64,000 nucleotides of DNA from Pristionchus mayeri (Eukaryota > Nematoda > Chromadorea > Rhabditida > Neodiplogasteridae), in assembly GCA_036245805.1 (NCBI GenBank), contig BTRK01000006.1, positions 50,151,257 to 50,215,256 of the forward strand, in the 5' to 3' direction. The position numbers were made by a program, and so were the translations under genes. Shown in pieces: positions 35,434 through 47,509 of the stretch. The notes beneath the pieces were generated by a model, which was not told the origin of the DNA, ran no database searches, and saw only the letters and a list, made by a program, of their open reading frames with translations. Each line of letters starts with the position of its first letter. Within the stretch, counting starts at the first letter, position 1.

Positions 35434-38400
35434 CTACTTCTTCTTGCCCTTCTTCGCATTCGCCAGATTCTCTCTGATGGCCTCGATGCTCTTGAGGTGA
35501 TCCTCGTGGCCCCATACGCTCATGAAGATGCTCCTTTCCTCGGCTTCCCTCTCCTTATCGTCCCTGTGCTTGTCACTGTAGTTGGCCACCATCCTCTTCG
35601 CGGCCACGGCCGCATTCTGACTTCTGAAATGTGAAATATTGTGGAATGAGATTACTCGTCATTCTGTTCTCGCACTGGTCTTTTAATGAGCAATAAATCG
35701 GATATTGAAATGCATTGTAAGAAATGACCCTCGTCATTCTGTTCTTTCTCTTTTCTGACTGGTAATATAACACTCAGAATCGAGAGAGGCATTTCTTGTA
35801 CAGACATCTCTATGCCCACACCTGCAGTTTTATGGTTTCGCAAGATTTAGGGCGCGCTAATTGTGGCAAATATCTGATTTCTGGTGGCACCTCGTAAATC
35901 GGATTGCATAATGGTTTCCCCATGTTCCCATGAACCTCCCTCCCCTGAAACAAAGCGCATCCCTCACTCAGGCCGTGATTAATGACCGCACGTGAACGTG
36001 CTAAACCCGCTGTTTTCTCCCCTTTCATTGGCACAAAACACCGCAGAGATCAGGATTTTAACTGCAGGGAAATGTCGCGCTAACCAGATACCATCTGCTC
36101 TGACAACGTCAGCGGCGGGAAATGCAGTTATTCAATGACTATATTCAGACTAATTACGAAAAATCGCTTCGAACGAGATGTTGGGAGTACTGGAAATCTT
36201 AAATGTTCTGAGATCGAGAGATAGAATACGAAGAATACTGGGATAGCAAGAATTTAGTTAAAAGGGGTTATGCTGGGCTATCTTTTATCTTAGCATGAAG
36301 TCGTAGGACCGGATAACCTGATTAGTTACCCAAAAATCATACTCGAGTTTGCTGAATCTCGTCAAGTACGCATCCAGATGCTCCTCGGTGTCGAAAATAT
36401 GAGTGATGAAGCCGATCTGAAAGTCGTCATGTTACATTACTTGTCGCTTTCTGGTTCCGCCAGATTTAGGGTGTGGTAACGGGCGGCGACTAGATGATGC
36501 CTGGTGGCACCTCGTAAATCTGATGGCCCCATAAACAGAGAACAGAGTCGAGGACGAGCGTTGCGAAACTGTTTAATATAGGTTGGTCTGTGCTTCATTC
36601 ATTGCCCAAAATCAATTGAGGGACCATAATCTTCATTTCCCGGGCTATCTCAAGGTCAGAAGAGAAAGCGCGGGAAATGGTCATCGTAGTCTGTCGTGAC
36701 CTAAGCAGCTCTTGGCCTACGCCACAGGTCAAAGTATTGCACAATCTTGCGAGATGAGTGGTTAGCTTAGGTCGGCTATGAATGGACTGTAATTAGAAGA
36801 TGATGTAATAGAGTCAGAAAAAAACGATATCTCGGTATCTTCATTTTACATACTATATAGCGATTGATCGAAGAGAAAGTGTATAGATTGAAGAGTGCGT
36901 GGTATCATTTCTCGAACTCTAAGTAGAAACATGATGGACCTTGTGGAGTTCTTCTGCCTCCATGACGGCCGCGGTCGTGAGGTATTCGATCGCCCGGGCG
37001 GTGCCCAGAGTCTCGACCAGAAAACGTCCGCCGCCCCATCCAGGACACACTCCCATCGTACCCTGCACGAATCCCACCTGAAAAGAGAGTTCGAAAGTCG
37101 AGTCGTCATTTCTTCATCCGAAGCATACTGTTGGCCGGTTGTGATGAGAAAGAAAATATTAAATGAACAGTGGTGTCGTTTCACGTGTTCTACATCTGAG
37201 CATAGACCAATTAGCGATTTGAAGTCTTAGTATCTACGAGATCTTCTAACACGACCATCACCTAGAATGGGATGGTCGTGTTAGAAGATCTTGTTCAGCT
37301 ATATGGGATGGTTTTGTGCTGCTGTAGCGTCATGGGATCATTTGCTTTGTTCAGTCTTATCTTGTTCACCTTCGTCTCAGAGATCAGTGATAGCGCGCCA
37401 TGTTTTCCGGATGAGGGTTCTCTGGGATATCTAAGCAGGTTCAAGATTTGCAGTGATCGCTGTTTTTCAATACGACAGCAGCTAAGCCTATGGGTCAATA
37501 ACTATGGAGGGAATTACACATTTTAGATGCACGTGATACTCAAGAACCCATAACACGGTATCTTCATTCTACAGTCTCTAGGCAGATTGAGCGGAAAGAG
37601 AGTAAAATACTCTATTGTCAACTTTTGATTCACTATGAGGAGAGCTAATCTATGTCATAACATTTTATTAATTATTCGTATCCCCTTGCTCTTTCAAGAT
37701 ACGAAATCATTAATAATTTGCGTCGACACTGAATAGTTTAATTCATACGATTCTGAAGAAGAGAGCAATAGAACGAAGATCATGGCAGATAATAGTTTCT
37801 CGTATCGTCAGATAGGATAAAAATGTACCTTCGCTTTCTTGTGTGCTACTCGAATGTTGCAAGCAGATGCGATTTCAGATGCACCGCCCATAGTCGAACC
37901 TTCACAAAGGATAGATTTTCGAAACAATTCGAAATTAGAAAATAAGAGAGGAAACAGAACTTAGGATGGATCTCTAGGGTTTGACTATTGTGATGCCAAT
38001 CCCAATGGAAAAATGAAGCATAACCAACCTTCTAGAACAGCGATGCTCACTTTGTCGCTGCCTGCCAGCCTCTTCAGCGAACTCATCATCACTTTATTCA
38101 TGATGTACGAGCCGTGTTCGTTTGCGATCTGAAAGAAATCACATATTTAGTGTCTTCTCAGTAAACTATATTCACGGTATCCTATGTATACCATTCGTAG
38201 TGTCGTTTTTCAAGTAACTCGATCGCTGAATTTTTGAGATTTCTAGTAATCTCACTCAATGTTATCGTGTTATGCGTTTTTAAAAGATATGATCTGTAAT
38301 CTTCGGTGCTATATGTCTCTAGTATTCGCAGTGTCCAACACGATTTTTAAACATCCTCGATTCCTGGTAATTCGTCAATCGTCTTGTGCAATTGAATTTC

Positions 38401-41120
38401 TCCGTAATCTCTAGGGTATAATGTGGTGTAGTTTTCCATTTAGTGCGCGTGGCCATAGCAAGGCGGAATTCATACTATCTACAATGTGAGCACACGACGA
38501 AAACGATGGGGGGACAATATTGACCTACGCGTAGTTCCGTACGCATTTTTGTTGCGACTGAATCATCATACAGCTACTCGTCAGATCTTCTGATAATCCG
38601 AAATCATATGCTTAGGATATATAGATTCTTAAGCTTGCATAATACTTTGAGAGAAAGATGCTGGATTAGCAGAAGCCACGTGCACGCTCATCGCATCACT
38701 CCAATTGCTTGTTATCGCGGAAAACTCAGCTGATTACCACTCTCAGTTTTTTTCGATAATCGTGCGCTTCTTCTGGTCAACATTATCGCTACACTTCCGG
38801 CTCTCTTGACCGGAAACGTGAAGAGAGAAGGAGAGGATTAAACGAGCGCCGATTTCCACGAACTCGAGGCATAATTTTCTATATTCGCCACATTTCGTTG
38901 GGCTTACTCATCCAGAATGCGATCATTTGATAAAACATTAAATTCGATTAGCACATGAGTTACTGGAGCCGAAATAACCTCCCTCGTGCATTCGCGTATC
39001 ATTCTGATGGGAAATGTTGCAAAAAATGAACGTGAAAGAAAAGAATGGATGCATTTTCGAAGCAGTTTTCGAGCGGGTTTCTTGCGGCTTCAAGGTCTGG
39101 AGAGAGAAATCAATTCCCCTCGATCAGTCTATCCTCATATTCCATTCGCATCTACTGCAGGTCAATGTATTTCACAATCTTGCCAGATTAACTGGATACG
39201 CAACGATGATATCGATAGGGGATATGGATATGGGATACGCAATACTCTGTCCTGACCCAACGGTCCTCGGCCACAGGTCAAATTATTTCATAATCTCTCA
39301 CCAGAGGAAGTGAGTGGGATACGCAATGTTCCGTAATCGAGGCGGCAGGGCCTAATTGCGCAACGCCGCGCGATCGCGCAATCGAGTGATCGACGAATAG
39401 CTCGCCTTTAGCGGGTGTGGTCGATGAGATGTGAGGGACTGTCAGCGACACGGACACAAATACATAATACATTACAATATTCAAACTAAATTGAAATGAT
39501 TTCATGTGTGATGGTCAATCCTAAACTCTAATTCCATAAAAATTCCATAATTTCTGAAATAATAGGGTTTCTGAAGAATTGGTATACATATTCGAATTTC
39601 TCGAGAAGCTCATGCTCTATTGCTATTTATTTTTTGAGAATTTCAGGAGTTAAATGTGTCCAATTTGTCACCTTTTCCACAAAATTGAGTTCGCCACCGC
39701 TGCAGAAGTTGCCGTTCTCTCCCCTTACGATGATGCATCTTAATTTCGAAATTCATTTCCTCATTCTACCCAAACTGTCGAGACCGATAGAGATATGAGA
39801 GTGCAAGATAAAGAGATGAAGATGAAGCAAGATGAAGCATACTTTTACTTTTTACTTTTTCGAAGTATACTCTATATATGCACCTCGTACTCTCGTCCTC
39901 AACTGCATCTCTCACTGCAACCGCGAAATCGTGCATCATAGCGCCTGAAATGCATCTTGTTCACTTCTAGAAGTGACTGAAGAAAGCGCACCACCTGATC
40001 CACGGGCCGATGTACTCGTTTTCTCGATCATTACAATGTCAGATAAAAAATTGGTGTTCTTTGGAAGTTTTGGATCTCACGTGCTCGCCAATACAAATAT
40101 ATTGCAATAGAATGAGACTCAGGCGTTTTTCATAAGGGACTGAGTGGATATGCAGTGAATGCAAAGGAAAATACACAAATTCTAGGCGGGCGAGGGAATT
40201 TTTCATAAATTTCTAATGTTTTTGAATTCCGAAATCGCCTGTGAATGCGTTCAGCTTCTGCTTGTTGTGAAAGGTGACGAATCCGAAATGTGCGTTGTCC
40301 TCATTTCGTGTGTAGCTGACACTGCCTCCAGAGCCCTGGAATAATTTTTGATGCGATGATTTTGACAGTTATATCGAATCAGGACCCTTGGGGGTATCAG
40401 ATTTTGCGAAAACCCCAAAGCGCCTCTTTCACCTGCTCCATCTGGCATGCGATTCTTAGGCGAATGCACTGATAATCACGTTTATGTTTTTTTGAGGAAA
40501 CAACTCAAGCTCTACCTCTATTATACAAGATGTGAATGGGAAGTTCTGAAACATCATATGTCTCAAGATCTATAATGTCTAACATCTGATCAGATTGTCT
40601 GAACAATGTAAACAATCTAGCTGATCAGTTAATAAATTGTTGATCAGCAGGTTCATCTGTTCATTTTTCGTCTAGTATATTATGTTTGCAAAAACACAAC
40701 TAAGACGAAATCGCAGTAAATTGTCTCTTCATACGGCTTTCTCTCTCACAAGTCTGACCTGTTAGAGAGCACACGGATAACGGATATGCAGATAAGCCAT
40801 CCCGGCAAACAATCACTTCGACTCACCTGTTCTTTCAGCCACTTCTCATTGTCGCTGTCAATCCCCTTCTTGCCGTGACCGTGAAAGAAGGAAATAGGAG
40901 TCACTGAAATAATTGTTGACAATTTTCCAACTAAAAAATATGCTTCAAATAATTCGCATCAAGCCATTGAAGTTTAATGTGATTCATTAACAAGCTATGA
41001 AGAAAATAAGAAGATCAGTATGCACGCAAGCGAGTTAAAAACTATGAATAAACGAGCTAGGCTAGACCACTCACCTTGTCTGAAAGCTCCTAGTCGATTA
41101 AAGATCACCGACGTGTTCAT
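35434..41120 (-). CDS. Enoyl-CoA hydratase-fold protein, ethylmalonyl-CoA decarboxylase (ECHDC1) type
   Basis: Ten exons: 41120-41075, 40903-40827, 40335-40239, 39944-39884, 39738-39672, 38128-38029, 37899-37829, 37077-36940, 36416-36330 and 35616-35434. Together they give 308 aa (human ECHDC1 is about 307). Crotonase-fold oxyanion-hole segments are visible: NFCSGGELN (104-112) and STMGGASEI (151-159). GTMGVCPGWGGGRFLVETLG (179-198) and the C-terminal ERSIFMSVWGHEDHLKSIEA plus KKGKKK tail match ECHDC1 rather than a mitochondrial hydratase. The known enzyme decarboxylates ethylmalonyl-CoA and methylmalonyl-CoA side products in the cytosol. The start ATG follows a TTTCAG acceptor by ten bases. 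The exon ending at 40239 has a non-GT donor (G/GCGATT), yet protein and phase continue perfectly into 39944. Confidence 0.85.
35843..35900. repeat. AGATTTAGGG / CACCTCGTAAATC repeat, copy 1
   Basis: Short element with ends AGATTTAGGGCG and GGTGGCACCTCGTAAATC, partly inverted relative to each other. A second copy lies at 36462-36521 in the next intron of the same gene. Confidence 0.65.
36462..36521. repeat. AGATTTAGGG / CACCTCGTAAATC repeat, copy 2
   Basis: Same ends as 35843-35900 (AGATTTAGGGTG, TGGTGGCACCTCGTAAATCT) and almost the same length, but a diverged middle. That pattern fits a small mobile element rather than a tandem duplication. Confidence 0.65.
36809..36921. repeat. MITE copy of the TAGAGTTCGAG family
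   Basis: The right arm is well conserved (GTGGTATCATTTCTCGAACT then CTA). The left arm is diverged (TAGAGTCAG, TATCTTCATTTTACATAC). Total 113 bp, the same length as the intact copy at 14397. It ends 17 bases inside the intron from the donor of the 37077-36940 exon. Confidence 0.75.
37239..37291. repeat. Perfect 21-bp inverted repeat
   Basis: AGATCTTCTAACACGACCAT, extending one further base, is mirrored exactly around an 11-base loop, in an intron of the ECHDC1-like gene. Unrelated in sequence to the other foldbacks. Confidence 0.85.
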
Positions 41121-41696
41121 GGTTAACAACCTGAAACTAAATATTTGGCATAAATTGAGAAAAACAACATCCAAAACAGGCTAAAAACAACACTGGGGCA
41201 CTTGGCTACTTGCCAAGACGCTAAGCCTATTCTATCCCACCGCGATTCTCATCATACTGTATTGGTGGGTGGAGTGGGAGCCGAGGTTAAGGGGGTGTGC
41301 CGCCTCTCCCCGTTTTGCCCACTATCTCGCTCGCCTACCCGGTTCTCCCCTGCTCTTCCTTTGAGAGTATCGATCGATTTGGTCATGAAAGGGCCAATTA
41401 CGAGGCGGACGATTGCATTACTGTACAGTCATAACCATTTCTTGCTTTAGATGCGGTTCACCCCTCAATCTACAATCTGAATTGTTTGTGCTATGTGCCA
41501 TCTTTAACTTAGTTTGCGAGTTGGCCGATTACGCTTATTTACAATTTTCCGATTACAATTTTCAGCTGTCATTCGGTTAGCCATCCTCTATTATTGTCAA
41601 GGTCGCTGTCACACCCACCATTGAGTTCAATGTTCAGTTGTTTTCGTCCTGAACCAACAAACTCAGTTAGTGAACTGGCCAATCGTTACAGATGCA
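41121..41696. promoter_or_regulatory. Divergent promoter region
   Basis: Only 576 bases separate the start codons of the ECHDC1-like gene (minus) and the MGRN1-like gene (plus), so the two probably share a bidirectional promoter. The plus-strand leader ends with a GTTACAG acceptor five bases before the ATG. No TATA box stands out. Confidence 0.55.
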
Positions 41697-44600
41697 ATGG
41701 GACAAGTAGGTAGCAGGATCCGCAATCCGTTCAGCCGAGAGCAGTCGGGCAGCTCCAGGTTATCCATTTTATTTATTTTTGTCAAGCCTCTAAAAGTGTT
41801 CTGACTCCTGTTAGTACTAATGTGTGCTCGCTCTCGCAAATTCTATCGAAGCACTATCGAATGCTATCGAAGTTGTTATGCATGAACAAAAACATCTTCA
41901 ATTGAGTGAGTTAGCGAATTATGTTGTTTTTATCTGGTAAATATAAAGCGTGAAACGTTGCGATTTCATTCTATACCCGACCAGTCAGAAGAATGCAGAT
42001 TGTTTCCCGAATTCCGACAACTATATTAGTGAAATGCAGGCGGGGCGCCAGCGCCGAGGACGGCGACGACAAGACGCTTGACATCTACTCGAGATGTGAA
42101 AGTGAGGGAAGTGAGTGATCCCCCATTAATCTCAAACTAGGGATGGCTTGGCAAGAAACGTCTCACTTCATTCTGCGAAATATATTACCGGTCAGGCTAA
42201 TGAGAAATAATGCAGGATGAACAGTCGATTTCTTGTGACGCCATCCCTATCCCTAACACCCGTTAGTCTAGTAGAGGTGTGCTTGCCGAATGTAGCTATG
42301 AGCAATCGAGTGATCGAAAAGAGTTCGCAGCAATCGATTGCTTTTCGTGAGCATGAGACGATGCTCAAACCCTAGTGTAGCAAAGCAGTTTGTCTTGATA
42401 GCTAGATCACTAACTTGCATTACTCATGTAATTGAAAAAAGGAAGATTGACATGATGCGTACCAGATTATTCTATCGTTCAATTCTCATCTGCTAGGATA
42501 AAATCGAGCTCGTTGTGACCGAGCCAAAAGATTCACATCAAAATTATAGAATACAAGTAAAATATTAGGGTGATTCTTCTTCAGCCTCATACTTTGGTAC
42601 TCACTTCCTCCTCGGTGAGGGAAGGTATGAGATGGCCAAGCCCGAGGCCTCCCTCTTCTTCGTCGAAAACAAGGAACTCGATCTGCTGGGAGACAAACCT
42701 GTCGTGGTCAGTCGAATCACAGATAGAGACGTCAATATCCATTAATATCAAGCGTAAGAAATTTCGGGTAATTGTCTCCTCACAGTGCATCGGTCGAGTA
42801 GAACGAAGAGATATATTTCCTGAATTTTTGAAAAGTGATTATGTTATCGGTGCAAAACGAAATAGGCTAGGTAGGGGTTAGTGGCTGTTTTCCGGAATAT
42901 GTAAATCCGTAGTCATCACGATCTCTGCAGTTTCCGACCAACGGTATTCGAGGCAACGAACGGGGATCGGATCTGGTTATTCCCGTGGATGTCTGGGTAA
43001 ACGTCCGCAAGGAGTCCGTCAAGTTTGTCAGGTGCGCTCAGCAGATTACGGTAGATTACTGTAATTATCCGTTCAGGATCGCGAAGGAGGAGGGCGAGGA
43101 GGGACCGGACAAGTACCGTATCGAGTTCATGTACGATGCGGACAAACCAGGCACGATTCAACTGCACTTCAACGCTCTCGAGATCAACGATGGGACTGAT
43201 GTGAGGTGAGAAATTCGATTCGAGTACATTGTAAGTTTTTTTTAAAATGCTATGGGATAAAATGAAAGTCGGATATACATCGAAATTTCGTGCACATTGA
43301 CAGAGCAAAAATTGCATCATTGCGCCAATATTTTGTTCTTAATTATTAGAGAGTTGTCATTAATACTAATTGTATCGCTGCAGGTTCGGTTATCGTGATC
43401 AGAAGGCGGAGACTCCGCACTCGGAGGAGTTCTCCTTCGAGATCGGCGCTGATCAGATCTTCAACGAGTTCGTGTTCGACACCGCACTGTTCGATATGGC
43501 TAAAGTGCGTGAATTCGTAGCACTACTGATAGATTCTCGCGAACTACTATACCATTTTGTAGCAGATGCACTAGCAGTTTGATTTTTTCCACATTTCGAT
43601 GAAATTTGATTCTTGCACACATACAATGGAGAGAGATAGTCCTCCTTGCCTGGAAAAGCCTAACGCCTTCTTTATATTTTTAAAGTAAAATAATATTAAA
43701 TGTGTTATTAATATTCGTTTTTTCCAGATGCAGTACAAGGGCGGCAACTACTTCCCCATCGTCATCGCGTGCACGGTGAAGGAAGAGGAGCGAGTGCAGG
43801 TCCAGACCACCGTCTGCACCATTACGGTGAGTGAAGAGAAATCGTGTTTCCAGAAAAATACAGCAGCCTTTGATTAGGAAAAAGTAAGATGTTTTTAAAT
43901 ACTTTTCAATGCAAAGATGGAACACTAGACTATCAAGTTATCGTACGAGAAAGTTAGCGTTGTCGCTCCCTGCAACGGGTTGAAACAGATAGAAATATCT
44001 ACAGGAGGCCTCGGACAGCTCGAAGGCGCTCATGCTGAAGACGAGAAGACAGAAGGTCTTCGTCAACGGCATCATGTACCTTGTGCAGGTAGTGTAACAT
44101 TCACCTCCCTTTAACCGCTTTCTTGTGCTGTTGATATTCTAAGGAGTGTATGGAATGAAGAGACGGCCGTATCTAACATTTCAAAGCTCATTTTCCAGGA
44201 ATTGTTCGGAATTGAGAACAAGGAGCTGCGATACGAGCAGGACCAGCCATTCGAGTGCGTCATCTGCATGAATGACGTCAGTATCACGATATTTTTTCGA
44301 AATTCGAATCAACTTGATTTTTATGTGATTGATTTTAAGATCCGCGATACCGTAATCCTCCCTTGCCGACATCTGTGCCTCTGTTACAGCTGCGCGGAAC
44401 ATCTCCGTCAGAAGGTGATTAGAATGAGTTCAAATAATTGTAGTTCTGAATTTATCGTGATAATTTTTGCACCTGAACTTTCCTAATCTTATCTCGATGG
44501 TGAAACGTGAATTGATTTAGTGTATTTTGATTATCAATTACCAAATACCTTATCAGCTTATCAAGAGATATGTTCGAAAAGAGGCAATTAGCAATGGAGA

Positions 44601-47509
44601 AGAGTAGCGAACGACTCGAGTTATCTTATCAATAGAAAGACGTGTATTCTTTGATTCCATTGCTACAAGAAAATCAAAAATCGAGATAGTGATCTTAGAG
44701 GAAAGAGTGGAATTTGATAAAAAAACGTTAATGAACTCATTCAATTCCAGCAAAACAACTGCCCAATCTGTCGCAAGCCCTTCCGCGCGCTCTCCCAACT
44801 CGTTGCCAAGAAGACCGTCGAAAGTGGACACGGAACCAGACCCAGGTGAGTACTTGATTTAACATGAGGGGCTCCAACTCTTCCTCTTACTCACTCTTTA
44901 GATCGTTCCAGCGGGGATAGGGTAGGGTAAATTAGGCTAGAATGGATCAATCTAATAAGTACTACCCCATGTATGGAGGAAGTCTTACATTTTTTACTCT
45001 ATGACACTTTTCTCATTACCTAAGACCAGCCATTGAGTATCCGTTCGTGCTATTCCGGTAGTGAGAACAATACCCTACTGGGAATACGAGTGGCCATGAA
45101 AATGTCATGTCTGGGGAGAAAAAAACGCCAGGAAATGCAGGCACTCTCAGAGTGACACGCAAATGTCTGGTATTGGAGAAATAATGGCCGCCTTTCACTA
45201 GAGATCGAGAAATGATCTCTGTGAGAGGGTGTTGAATGAAGAGAGCCAACTCTTGAAGTGGGTCACAACGACTAATTTCAAATTGTCTGTGCAAAAACAT
45301 ATTTTTGCAGTCGCTACGAACAGTTTATGCTCGTCGAGGCGCTCAACGGTACGCTCCCGCAGACGCCCGGAAACTCGTCGAGTCTCGATGAGATTCGCAG
45401 TGTGGACGAGGAGATCGTAAGGGCGTCGATGAACAAGGGAAGAGGACAGAAGGTGAGCGTGTTATAATCAATTAAATTCCCCTCATTACAGAAGGGAAAT
45501 TGACTCATCATCATAAAAATTCCACTTTCAAAATTTACAATTCACACAGAATATTTGAAATATTTGGTGTCTTACAAGAGGAAGTAGTTTTCGAATTTGA
45601 AGTCGAATTCCCAAAACAGAACACCTAAAAAATGACCTTTTCATTATTGAGTGTCATTTATTTGGGGGCCTTCCAAAAAAGTTGCATAAAAGTTTCCACT
45701 TATGCGCGCGCATGATAGGAAATTAGCTTCCACCACATCGTTACGTGCCATTCACAAGTGAAAGAGCCTCCTCGAAATGGAGTCTGAATAGGCTGTCCTG
45801 GTATTCCCTAGTATTCCCTAGTGTTAGATACTTGTCATGAATGGGAAATCAGTCGGGATATAACATGGTTTTGATTTTTTTCCACGGCAATGCCAAGAAA
45901 AGAGACACGATTAACAATTGTGGGAATTTTCCTTTATTTTATCAACATTCAAAAGCAATTGATTCTAGAAAGAGACTTTCATCTGGCACAGTACGGATAT
46001 GTAGGAGGTTTGGAGAATGAGGATGGGATTGTGTGGGAGGTGGAGGCCAATCGAAAATCCATTCAAAAGGTGAAGGGGAGCACACTGCTAGGCCAGTGTC
46101 TAAGATGGGCTAGTTCAGTCCCGAGGGGAAAATCTCTATTTCGGGCTATTCAAAAGATCTATTTCATTAATTTAGGTGATCGGAAAGAAGACAGTCGTCG
46201 AAGAGATCAAGGAGACGCCTGACGGCATCGAACTGACGAATGTGGAGACCTTCATGCATCATCCCGTCGTGCCCGTCGTCCTGGTGCAACCTGCGAAGAT
46301 CAAGGTTAGCAATTTGGAGAATCCTGATATTATTATCCCAACGAAGGCATAGAAGCTTCGAACGTCGGGTCTCGAAATCTAGTTCATATTTTCAAAACGT
46401 CTTCGTGTTCCCAACCTATACCTACGAACCTGCCCTATCGCATTACTGTTAGACCGGCCTGTCTCGCCTTGAGCAATGCGACTGGCCTAATGCGTGTCAA
46501 CACCAGAACAAGGAAGACTAGGTGTCCCCAAGAATTGCTCCCCCTTCTTTCGTCACCAGTGCATTATGCGCCGTGCAAATTGAATTGAGCGCCAAACGGA
46601 AAGCGTGGCACATTTTCCCTCGTTTACTCAATAACCATTGATCGGCCCCGCGAACATTGCAGTAGTTTGCAGAAATATATCCGAATTTCAGAGCCTGAGT
46701 ATACTGTAGCCGATCGATTGCAGGAATTCCCCTCGAGATCCTCAACGCGCGACAACGGCGATTCCTCTTCTGAAGAGGAGACGCCCGAGACGTCGTCCGT
46801 TCGTCCCGAAGTGAGCCTCCTTTTTGCCATTCTGAAGCGGAATACGACACCACTGTACAGCAATAGCATCGCTAATATGCAGATATCTATATTTACCTTC
46901 CAATATCGATGCTCGCATTAAGTTGTCCACACCCCCTCTAGGCGTGAGTAAGATTTCCAACTCGTACCCTACATTTCTCTAGAGATAATGCTCAACCCCC
47001 ACATTAGCTTTTCCTCGGCGCCAAAAAGGAATCGAATGCTGCGGCCGAATCGTAGTTGGAACTGCTGCCGATAATTGCAGTGCCGGTCTTTCGCTTTTTT
47101 TGCGGTCCCGCATTGAGGGCTAATGAGATGCGGACAACATACAGAAGCCGCTTCGACTTTGCGAGTAAACAGCTCTCCCTCGGGGCACAAGGACTCGTGG
47201 GAGCGAGGGTCTCGTCTGCAAAATTTCTCAAGGAACGCTCAGCTTTCCTGCCAAATGCAGATTAGAGCTAGGGAAGCGATGTCGCGGTCTCATCAGACTA
47301 TATACTCTCTAGTATCTCAAACGGTCCAAGAATTGTGTAGAATGAAGAGAGCTAGATAGAACTCTTGCAGTGCGCCGCAACGACAAATTACGAATTTTCT
47401 GTACAAAAAACGATTCCCGAATTTCTTGCAGATATCACCTGAGCCCTCGTCGACCGATTCCAAGGACTCAACGGACGCGCTCCTAAAGAAACCCGAGGAC
47501 GTCGTCTAG
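41697..47509 (+). CDS. RING E3 ubiquitin ligase, Mahogunin (MGRN1/RNF157) family
   Basis: Fifteen exons: 41697-41758, 42040-42110, 42585-42706, 42931-43031, 43077-43205, 43384-43504, 43728-43826, 44005-44088, 44199-44276, 44340-44414, 44751-44845, 45311-45452, 46176-46304, 46724-46810 and 47432-47509. Together they encode 490 aa. MGQVGSR fits N-myristoylation at Gly2, as in MGRN1. The domain before the RING matches the family: SYFGTHFLLGEG, ELDLLGDKPV, VNVRKESVKFVR, YRIEFMYDAD and LVQELFGIENKE. The C3HC4 RING spans C283-C321 (CVICMND, CRHLCLCYSC, CPICRKPFRAL), followed by YEQFMLVEALNG and an acidic Ser-rich tail. Family members ubiquitinate TSG101 and membrane-receptor targets at endosomes. 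The ATG at 41692 is out of frame, so 41697 is taken. The donor at 42110 has a weaker alternative at 42094. Confidence 0.92.
42139..42247. repeat. MITE, GGGATGGCTTGG subfamily
   Basis: Ends GGGATGGCTTGGCAAGAAAC / TTTCTTGTGACGCCATCCC surround the TTCATTCTGC...GACCGGT-like core of the main family. It lies 28 bases after the exon 2 donor of the MGRN1-like gene. Related ends occur around 27.2-27.4 kb. Confidence 0.7.
47264..47379. repeat. MITE copy with CTCTTGCAGTGCGCCGC end
   Basis: TAGAGCTAGG ... GTAGAATGAAGAGAGC inverted repeat around an AAACGGTCC loop, extended on the right by the 17-mer shared with 13262-13301. In the last intron of the MGRN1-like gene. Confidence 0.65.

Noticed and set aside
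45890..46222. 110-codon plus-strand frame in a MGRN1-like intron
   Set aside because: Considered as a cassette exon, but entering it from the upstream exon in the required phase meets a stop codon. The real exon starts at 46176 in another frame.
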